The notes under the pieces: generated by a model
What the model was told of the DNA's origin: nothing
Databases searched by the model: none
Seen by the model: only the letters and a program-made list of their open reading frames with translations
Program-made: the position numbers and the translations under genes
NCBI GenBank assembly: GCA_013339765.2
Contig: CM023456.1
Span: 87,618,797 to 87,682,796 of the forward strand
Direction: 5' to 3'
Length of the DNA stretch: 64,000 nt
From: Haemaphysalis longicornis
Lineage: Eukaryota; Arthropoda; Arachnida; Ixodida; Ixodidae
Part shown: positions 56,184 through 64,000 of the stretch, piece after piece
Layout: each line of letters begins with the position of its first letter
Numbering within the stretch: position 1 is the stretch's first letter

Positions 56184-58599
56184 GCGTGCAGACCGCGAAG
56201 AAGGAAATCACAGAATATCTTAAAGACAACTTCATATTTCAAAAATGTTTTTCGGGGATAAAATTCCCACCCAGAGATGTTGAAGACTTACACCTGAGTA
56301 CTTGAACAGGCTAATAAAAGCGAAAGCAAAATGTATGGGGGTGGGATCAAAAACCTTAAATGTTTCATTGCGGCCGATGATAGACAGGAATGGTTATCCA
56401 CGGCCTATGCAAGTGATGCAGCTGGTGTAGCACGGTTAGGGTATAGTTGAGTGCGGGCTCTATAATGTAGTAGTATGGGTGCTGCGGGAATATTTTATGC
56501 AAGAGCTCGAAAAATGCTTCTTGGGAGTAACAACAGCAGGTGGAGGGCCAGATTTTAGAGTGCCTTTCGAGGTGGAACCGTTTGCTGGTAATATTCTCCA
56601 GTTGCGATTGGAATTTGGCTGCTAACAGAGTGGCGCTGCACAGGCCGAAATGTTTAACTCAAAGTTTATTCTATCGGCTTTCCGCAAAGGAAACTTCCGT
56701 TTCGCAACGACACGCACCGACAGGGTGGTAGTCGGGGCTGATTTAAACGAGCTTGACAATTTTGGGAAATATCATTTTTCTTCACTTAACTGTGCGCCCT
56801 GGCATGCGTAGGACGTAGCAAGAGTCAATGCAGGGGAGTATCAGACAAGAAGGGCAGGGCGCTGTGTTGCCTATTTTGGTTCCACAAAGTTGACTCACGG
56901 GTGATAGTAATTTCCGGCTCGCGCCGACCATACATGTGGAGTAAACCACTTAAGTATTGCCCTTAATTCGGGCTTCTAACACAACCTGTTCGTAATTGCT
57001 CAGCGCGCTATTCGCGTTTTGCGATCACTCTTCTTACTCATAAAAAATAAACCAAAGAGCAAACATACCTGCTTCTCCTTTGAGCACACTATTGTAAATA
57101 CGGGTGAATAAATAAAGAGGCGTACCATATATATCGCTGTTAGAACATTATCGCTGTTAAAACTCGGCCGTCAGAACATTAGCGAATGCCCTGTACTCCG
57201 TTCGTCTTCCCTGCGAGCCACTAAGAAGGAATGGTTAGCTGAACCTCCGCATCAGCGTCCTAAGCCTAAGAACTTCATTAGCAGCTTCGAAGCACACCAA
57301 AGGTGGCAAAAAATCAACTTTCCGACATACCAAGGTATTCATTACGGGTACGGCGGCGGCCATGGCTCCATCGCCAAATAACGTCCCATGAAGTATGGGG
57401 AATGTCGGGCATAGATCGGCCACCTCCATTAGGTCCCTTCACCTATCTATTTAGAGGAAAGTCTTCATGCAGGACGATCAATTTATTTCCTTGTAAGGCT
57501 CGATTACGCTTTTCGCTCCTCAGCTGTGTTTAAAAAAAAAACACACTCTAAAGCTTGATGGGCGTGCTCGGTCGTATATGTGAAAAGATGACCATATGTA
57601 GACGTAGCGCAAGCCTTCTTATCACTAAGGTGTTTACCTGGCACTCGCGTTTAGTGCTTATAGATTATGGCGCGGTGCAGTGGTGGCACCGAGGCGCCGC
57701 AAGGCATGAGCTATTCAGAATTTATGGCAGAAGAGAGCATTAATGCTGCGAAATCCTACCGATCTTTTTGCTTCTTCTCGAAGCGTAACGTGTGTGGTTT
57801 CAACGTTTAGTTTTCCATTTTTCACGCACGTAGAGACTTCTTCGCGTTGAAATCCTCTCCCAGTGTAGAAAAGATTCGCTCGAACTTGTGACAATAATAC
57901 GAGAGTAATCTGAACCAAATAACGGGTATTTCGGGATCAATTTTCACTTTCGCTGTATTTTTGTTCTTCCTTCTTTACCTGTATCCACTAACTCGAGTGT
58001 ATGGAGTGCTTATGACAACAACCGAAACTTTTAACAGGTGTTTACAACTTGCAAATCAATACCGATGTCCGGTATGTTTCTTGCAACTTCATTTTTAGGG
58101 TACGCCTACCTAAGCGGACTCGCGATTTGAGCTTCTTATACGACGAACGTATTAACTGGAGAATATTTTTTTTCTCTTCAATGATAGTAGGCTGATACAT
58201 TTAAAATGAATATTTACGACACTGTAGTATCATTCTTGTAAAGCTGTAATAAATAAGGGATTCCCCGGTATCAATCCCAAACGGCATAGCCCTGCAGAAA
58301 AAAAGGAATTTGTGACCTACACCAGAAATTACGAGGGTCATCAGCAAGAGAGGAACCTCACGGTAATAAATGTATACAAATAAGGCGCGAAGCAGAAGAA
58401 AGACACAAAATATTATAGCCGCAATCGTTAAGAAAAAATGCCAAGAGGACACAACAAAACTAAGGCACGGAAAAACGTGTACGAGTTTTACAAAAGAAAA
58501 AAATTCTGCCATCTCCACCAAGTGAATGATGATGAGAGGGGCGAAGCAAAAATGCTTATCGGTAAAACCGTGAAACATTCGCCCGCACATCATATAAAG
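56184..58599. other. unassigned non-coding DNA
   Basis: No gene is recognised. Near 57134-57180 the phrase TATCGCTGTTA(G/A)AAC is repeated. Frames are all short. Confidence 0.4.
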
Positions 58600-58907
58600 A
58601 CTCGACGCGTCAAGCTTTCTACCGCTCCGTTGACAAGCCCGTCGACGACGTCGATGTTTGTGGTGGTAATGTAGCGGTTGTTTTGGACGATGAGAACCTC
58701 CATAGGTAAGTTGGCGAATTCGGTGTGTGACATTTTAGCCACCTTGGTCGTCGCCTTCTGCAGAGCGTCTTGTGTCGTGTACCCCCGGTACGTGTCTTGA
58801 GCTCGCAGGCGACGAACGACAACCTCTTCTTCTTCCTCTTCTCCTTGTTGGGTAGCAACAAACGCGTAGAACGTTTTGTCCTCTTCGGCCAATCTTTGGT
58901 TGGGCAA
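58600..58907 (-). pseudogene. Pif1-type DNA helicase C-terminal fragment
   Basis: Minus-strand frame: LPNQRLAEEDKTFYAFVATQ, an acidic EEEEEE run, RRLRAQDTYRGYTTQDALQK, MEVLIVQNNRYITTTNIDVV, DGLVNGAVES. The closing N-[IV]-D-V-x-DGLVNGA is the well-conserved late motif of Pif1/RRM3-like and Helitron helicases (usually LKVGARVMLT-x-NIDV-x-DGLVNGA-x-G-x-V). The Walker A and B parts and the final 2B/SH3 motifs are missing. Upstream the frame closes at a TAG next to 58910, and downstream it diverges after ESLTRR. This is a truncated, non-functional copy, from a Helitron/Helentron or from the amplified Pif1-like gene family seen in ticks. Confidence 0.6.
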
Positions 58908-59691
58908 TCCCTAGGTGGATCGTGCCACAACCATCATTATTGTGCCGTGCCGTAGACAGCAGCCACGAGGGACGGGACAGGACCCGAGCAAGAGAAGCTT
59001 TGCCCCTAAGATACCGCGTACACGTAAGACTGCTTACATGCGTTGAAAGCGAAAGCATTATGGCTTCCTCCGGCAATACTTATCAAATACATGTCTACTC
59101 CTGCATCTCTACTACGTGTCTACTGCTACATTCGGCATTAGAGTACCACCACTCAGGGATGGCATTAGCAACGCCGTTTGTTTTGGCGTTTATCAGTGTT
59201 GCGAGATTGCTGCATGTACGGCTTCGCTTGAACTTCGACCGGGTCGTCTGTTTACAACACTACCGGCGAGGCAGCAAAACAGCATCATTGGACACACTTC
59301 TTCTGCTGGAATGCTGTTACATGCGATATCTTTGATTCGCATTCGGAACGAGATCAGTCGCGCGCAGCCGCAGAGCAGGCAGGTGGAGCTAATTCTACCA
59401 CAGTTGACCAAATAAAACGCATAAATAACAAAATGGCGGTGACCATGACCCGCCGCAGTATAAACAAATTCCACGTAATGCGATCATGGTGGCGGCACAA
59501 AAACATGTAGCAGAAAAGGGTGCCCGAACTCCGTACACTTACCTAGTGACAGCTAGCTGAGCGCAAGCGACCAGCCCGCTGAGACGGCAGAAAAATTTCA
59601 TACCCTCCTGCATCACCATTTTCTCGACTCGACTCAGCCACCCGGCCAAAGTGAACAAGAAACTGCGCAATAGTCTTATACAGTGAAACCC
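58908..59691. other. unassigned DNA
   Basis: 58908-59080 may still be decayed helicase-element sequence, with the reading frames broken. The remainder shows no recognised feature. Confidence 0.3.
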
Positions 59692-59785
59692 GGTTATAGC
59701 GAACTGTAATATGCACCGCCATTAGTTCGATATATCCAATAGTTCGATATAGGAAAACCCGCCGATAACGAGTTTTTTTACGAGC
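59692..59785 (-). mobile_element. terminal sequence of a Tigger/pogo-like DNA transposon
   Basis: In plus orientation TACAGTGAAACCCGGTTATA is followed by GCGAACTG and further TTCGATATATCC/TTCGATATAGG units. CAGTGAAACCCGGTTATAGCG with an adjacent TA resembles terminal inverted repeats of the pogo/Tigger group, which insert at TA. It lies just downstream (on the minus strand) of the transposase tail at 59930-60185. Confidence 0.6.
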
Positions 59786-59929
59786 TCGCAATACGTGGGG
59801 TACCCGCCCGCTTCCCCCCCATGTGGAAACCAACGCAATATGACGTATGTCCTTACCATACACAAAACCATCCATTTATTGCAAGCAATAAGGCTACTTT
59901 CCCGCTCAACTGCCTACTTCACAAAAAAG

Positions 59930-60185
59930 AAATGATTCCAGTTTTCACTTTCATTTTGGCGGCGTCAACTAGCACAGCATTCTTGTCCGTGCTCTTCAAT
60001 ATGGAAGCAATAAGGTCTGAGCACATCAACTGCCGAGAGCCCTTCATTAGGCATTGGACGGCTTTCACTCGCGACACCCTCTGCATTTTTTGAGCTTTAA
60101 ACAGCACCACCCACGATGACATCGACGACGGTGTTTGCATCAGAGAGCCTCACAGTGACGGCAACCTGGTCGTCGACGACACTCA
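59930..60185 (-). pseudogene. Tigger/pogo transposase C-terminal relic
   Basis: The minus strand reads VVDDQVAVTVRLSDANTVVD then VIVGGAV (60100-60180), a stop, SSKNAEGVASES, and RPMPNEGLSAVDVLRPYCFH (60001-60060). An acidic D-D/E, L-[ST]-D-A-x-I-V segment followed by a conserved AVDVLR helix is the usual C-terminal tail of Tigger/pogo transposases of chelicerates and other animals. The CENP-B DNA-binding domain and the DDE core are absent, and two stops interrupt the frame. Together with the terminal repeat it forms the 3' end of a truncated element. Confidence 0.6.
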
Positions 60186-61444
60186 GATAATACCTGTAGG
60201 AATTCTATGGGCCAGTTTTGTTCAACCTCAAGTGTTCTACACAACAAGAGTGCCACGTGGCAGTATCGTTGTGTACAAGCGCGCTCCCATGTGATGTCCA
60301 GTTACCTCTTTTTTCGTGTGCTCTTTTACAAGTTACAATTTCATCTTCACCAGATTTAAATAACCTGAAAATGCCTGCTAATTTTATGCTTTCGCCAAGG
60401 CTTTTGTAATGAGAAGTGTGTGCCTGGCCTTTTACGCTCTCTGCAACCAAAGGCCTGAGTTCGCGTACAGATGTTTCGGCTCCATTTGCAGTTTCTGGGG
60501 TCAGTGTTAGAGTTACTATTGGCATAGCACTGTGTTCAACATTAGTTTTTCTCCATAATGTCTCCTCTCGGCCAATAGCCCCACTGCTTCTCTGTTAGGG
60601 CTCGAGAAGCTTCACTTTTGCTTTTTTACAAAACACCTGAGCGTAGGCCATGCGCCACTCTGCTGAAGGAGCTTGCCACTCTGTTTTTATGTGCAAGATG
60701 GCCGACACGTCCAAGAAAGGCAACCATCAATAATTAATGGAATGCTGCCCTATAACAAGATAAAAAGTAACCAAAGACAGACGCAAGAAAGAAGCGTAAA
60801 ACAAAGGCACTTAAGCTGCTTTTTTACGGTCCCAACAAACACGTTAGTTCAACGCGGTGTGTAAGCATTTACGCCTTTGTGGCAGCGGCATTGATAAGGA
60901 CCCCCGTATAAAAAGCTTTCACATCGTTCCGCCTCACAAACAATGGAGCGCCCATGCGTTCATGTGTGCGATGACCAAAAGAACAGATAAAAAGGTTATT
61001 ATGTTTTGTTTTACGCACTTGCCTCGTTGCCGTATTACATGGTGGCTGGGCACCAGAAAGCAGGCAGGAAAATTGTGGCCTCCAGAAAACACTTCTGGGC
61101 TGCTTACTTAATTCGCTTCTACAGCGGTGTCCCCCTCGTTGCACACGTTAACTCGTGCACCCACTAGGCGTAGTTCAGTTTTCTGTTTCCTCAGAAAGCA
61201 ACAAGGAAAGCGTGGGCGGTTTTCGCGTAGGAGGCGAGGTCTGCGCGCCCTGTCAGGCGAATTTCCTTTTTGTCCGTAGTACTGCGTCCACGTCTCTTGG
61301 GGATTTTATGCTTGTGAGCTCGCCCGAATTTTCTATGCGGCTGGGCAGTATTCAAGAGTGGCAGTGTTTTAAGAATGTCTTTCGTTTCATGGGAGCGGCT
61401 ACTGTTTTAAGTTGAAAGGTGGCCTATCCAAACGCCGCTCGTAT
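60186..61444. other. unassigned non-coding DNA
   Basis: No gene is recognised. It could include the degraded 5' part of the Tigger element, but no DDE motif was found. Confidence 0.4.
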
Positions 61445-61683
61445 CCGCCGCGGTGGCTCAGTGGGTAGGGGTGTTGTGCTTCTGGGCCCAAAGATGCGGG
61501 TTCGATTTCCGGCTCCGGCGGCCGCTTTTCCGATAGAGGCAAAAAGCAAAAACGCGTGTGTGTTCGAGATTTCAGCGCCCGTCAAAGATCCCCAAGTGGT
61601 CCAAATAATTCCGAGCCCACCATTACGGTGTGCCGCTTCGCGTGTGTAGCGTCGGCGCATTAAACATCACAATCAATCAATAG
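61445..61683 (+). mobile_element. Ruka-like tRNA-derived SINE, copy 2
   Basis: The head CCGCCGCGGTGGCTCAGTGG (61445-61464) carries the A box, and GGTTCGATTTCC (61499-61510) is a good B box. The body contains CAAAAACGCGTG, GAGATTTCAGCGCCCGTCAA, AGATCCCCAAGTGGTCCAAA and CCGAGCCCACCATTACGG. It ends in TTAAACATCACAATCAATCAATAG. It matches copy 1 (26110-26383) in order and content. Both promoter boxes are intact, making this the better-preserved copy. Confidence 0.88.
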
Positions 61684-64000
61684 AAAACACCGCACTTCAA
61701 CGCCTATTCGTGTGGTTGAGTTTCATCATAACCAGGAGAGCAGAAGGCGAGACAGAGGGAGTATGAAAGTTGGCGAATGCAGGGCGCTTTGAATCAAGAA
61801 TAACACCGATACCAAAGAAGACATCAGGAGGAAATAAAAAAGTCTAGGTAGCGAACGTCGAAACAGCGCGCCATGATCAGACGAGAGCCTGTCTCCATCC
61901 TCTAAGAGATAGCACCAGAGGTGCGCTATCCCACTCTGAACTAAACCTACGGAAAATGCTGTGGCTATGACGATGGGCATTTCGAGCTGCTCTCGCGTCT
62001 TCCGCAGTGGCGTACTTCTCGGCCTACCCCTCCCGCGGCATGGATATTTGATGCGGAACACTTGTGGAATAAAGCTCAGAGTTCTCGCAACGACGTATAC
62101 TAGGCGCTTGCAACAAGTTGTATGCACAATCGCGCTTTTTGTGAGCCCCCTTCCGGTACTGCTGTTGATGATTCCCGAAACCCGCTGAGTCGCCGGTTCT
62201 CCGAGCTCTTCTCGGGCAGGGCTGTTTTCCTTTTGTGGCACTCGCTTCGATTTTGTGTGCAATTCTGTGCACCCCTGGACGACTTTTCGCACGCTATTCT
62301 TTACATCACCTTAAACTATCACTCTATGTAGTAAACCTGTTTTTTCTTCCCTCTCAACCCAGTATAAGCTCTGAAAAGACGTCCTTGGGGAATGTCATGA
62401 AAGAACCTTGGGCTCTTCTTCGAGAAAAAATAAATATCTCTGTCTTGATTTTATTTCAGTGATAAATGTGAATTTATTTTCATGTAAGTGACGTAAAATA
62501 TGAAACTGCCAGAGGGCTGGCGGGGCGGCTGTGCTCGCTCATCTGCCTTAATTTTTTTTAAATAAGCTTGTATAGTGTGACTTCCGCCCTCAGTGTGGGC
62601 GTAAAACTGAGCGCCTTGCGGCAAAGCCAACTTTATTAACGCGCTCTTATCACAACAGCGACGACGACGGTGATAATGCAGCGGCTGCTGCTGCTGCTGC
62701 TGATGGTGATACTCTTGAAGTGTTGGGCACGTTCCCTCTCCGGTGCATCGGCCAGGAATAAGTATTTATTGTGCCCGTGTTCGAGCCTATAGATGAAAAA
62801 TTTACAGAGTGAAACCTCCCGGGGATTGCTCTTGTCGGACGCAACTCTTGCTCGCCGTTTGTCGCGGGCGCGGGCGGGCGACGTGAACAAGTGTCGCGCT
62901 ATATCACCCAGCAATAGGAACCAGTAAGCGTCGTCGCTCCCATCCCGCCACATCGCAGATGTGGTGGCTCACTCTTGTCGGCGAGTTCACCTTCCGGCGC
63001 GGCATGGGTAGGCCGGCCGTGGTTTGCTCCGCAGAAGAGCTGGCAGCCACTGCAAAACATAAATGGTCCCGATAAAAGCAGAAAAATGATTTACAGTAAC
63101 CTATACCAAAACATAGGAGTTCGGGTAATGCTTACCGAAATGAAAGCGTTTTGTTTTGGTAGATCGTTGATTTTGCGTATTTAGGCCGAAGCGTTTTATT
63201 TTCGTTTACATGTCATTGCAATTACAGGTCATTTTGGTCGCATTAGTTTTCACTGACGTCCTGCTTTACGTTCACCCCTGTTTCCGAAGGGAAGGGGTTA
63301 TATATACTTTCGCAGTCTCCTCACGTATAGTTTCATCTGGGACGCCATTTTTAAGCAGACTGCGCAAATTAGGGCATCCAGCAGAAAAAAAACAACCTCA
63401 GGTCCTTGGAAATATTCACACCACTTTACAACCACAGTGCAAATTTTAATAGAAACTTTACGTAATCAGCTTCGACGGTACAAATTTCCGACCAGAGTGG
63501 TGGATGCACCAGCATACTTCTAGCCCTGAACCTCTGACGTCACTTTACAAGTTTGTGATGTTGACGGAGTCCTTTTCAGAGCTAAACCCCACTCAATCAT
63601 ATTCGCTACTGGGGTCACCAGTCATGAAGGGGTCACAAGCTTGTTAGGTTACTTGTAAATAGTTTTTGTGGTTTGTCGTTTTCATGCAAGAAAATCTGAA
63701 AACAAATAATCTATGATGTAAAGCCTTGACGGTGAAAATAGGATAACTTTTGCCTGTCTCCAACGCCGCGTCTCTCTTAGCTGCTTTATGTTTAAACTGT
63801 AGCGTGCACCAAATACGTGCGGCTGTTGGCGGGTGGTGACCTTGTAGTTTAATGAGGCTGAAAACCAAGAGCGGCGGTGAAGGGTGTAGCCTAAAAGCAC
63901 TTGAGTAGCGAGAACCAGGCACCAGCGCGCACGGTCGAAATGCAATAGAAACTGTCATGCGAAATAGCATTTAAACGGCCTTTTGTGACACGGCTCCCCT
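61684..64000. other. unassigned non-coding DNA
   Basis: The longest frame (61726-62292, minus, 188 codons) has no domain I recognise. Its translation is Arg/Ser/Leu-rich with an SRLLLSWL end and looks like chance. A CTG/CTGATG repeat lies at 62682-62710. 62820-62960 is GC-rich. No gene is supported. Confidence 0.4.
62682..62710 (+). repeat. CTG trinucleotide repeat
   Basis: GGCTGCTGCTGCTGCTGCTG followed by ATGGTGAT. Confidence 0.85.

Noticed and set aside
58600..58907. Joining the Pif1-like helicase fragment with the endonuclease relics at 54-55 kb as one Helentron
   Set aside because: The two lie on opposite strands, 3.5 kb apart, and the endonuclease relics sit inside the inverted-repeat structure. 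There is no evidence that they belong to the same copy.
61726..62292. 188-codon minus-strand frame
   Set aside because: No domain, an Arg/Ser/Leu-rich chance-like translation, and no splice or promoter context.
1..64000. CRISPR arrays, bacterial operons, prophage or rRNA genes
   Set aside because: No short regularly spaced repeats, no ribosome-binding sites, no dense long frames and no conserved rRNA blocks. The content is eukaryotic throughout.

Overview
This 64 kb window is nuclear eukaryotic DNA. It is most likely from a hard tick (Ixodida) or a closely related chelicerate. I base this on the combination of transposon families, recalled from general knowledge rather than searched: two Ruka-like tRNA-derived SINEs ending in AATCAA units, an I-clade LINE with RNase H and a TCTC-rich tail, a CR1/L2-type LINE, an RTE LINE, BEL/Pao-like LTR elements, a Penelope-like element, a Tigger/pogo relic and a Pif1-type helicase fragment. 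There are no operons, Shine-Dalgarno sites, CRISPR arrays, rRNA genes or functional tRNA genes. I found no confident host protein-coding exon. The window reads as intergenic or intronic DNA filled with decayed mobile elements. One assembly gap of exactly 100 N lies at 29277-29376.

Layout. 1-9 kb: unassigned DNA, a TATA plus poly(A) arrangement (2985-3035, minus), a tRNA-like SINE (minus), an I-clade LINE relic (3860-4345, plus) abutting a CR1/L2-like LINE relic (4337-5715, minus) at a 48-bp direct repeat, a truncated LINE 3' end (6640-6815) and another tRNA-like SINE (8790-8940, minus). 9-15 kb: mostly unassigned, with a nested hairpin followed by two AATAAA signals (9136-9281). 15-17.1 kb: a structurally complete short LTR retrotransposon on the minus strand, with 143-bp LTRs, a TAGAA target duplication, a primer-binding site and a purine tract. 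17-26 kb: two ACTCC/GGAGT-rich repeats, a 3 x 210-bp tandem array, a T-rich 3'-UTR-like stretch, and a GC/CpG-rich segment with a GAAA microsatellite and possible minus-strand promoter and splice signals.

26-34.5 kb: a SINE, the assembly gap, a G-rich tract, a second short BEL/Pao-like element (31553-33261, plus, TSD AGCGT, Gag-like relic) and a pair of LTR-like sequences in inverted orientation (33713-34443). 34.5-43.7 kb: almost featureless, apart from a weak piggyBac-like zinc-finger relic and a 135-bp minisatellite. 43.7-47.8 kb: an RTE LINE relic (minus) followed by an I-clade LINE relic (plus). 50.2-50.8 kb: a Penelope-like relic with a decayed GIY-YIG domain (minus). 51.9-56.2 kb: the most striking structure, two roughly 1-kb diverged inverted-repeat arms enclosing 2.2 kb that holds two decayed endonuclease-like segments. 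58.6-61.7 kb: a Pif1-type helicase fragment, a Tigger/pogo transposase tail with its terminal sequence, and a second Ruka-like SINE.

No genes cooperate here in a pathway. The biological content is a record of transposition: nested insertions, truncated LINE copies, and at least two non-autonomous LTR elements that share a primer-binding-site design and so presumably depended on an autonomous BEL/Pao relative elsewhere. All family calls come from reading translated motifs and repeats by eye. No database search was possible.
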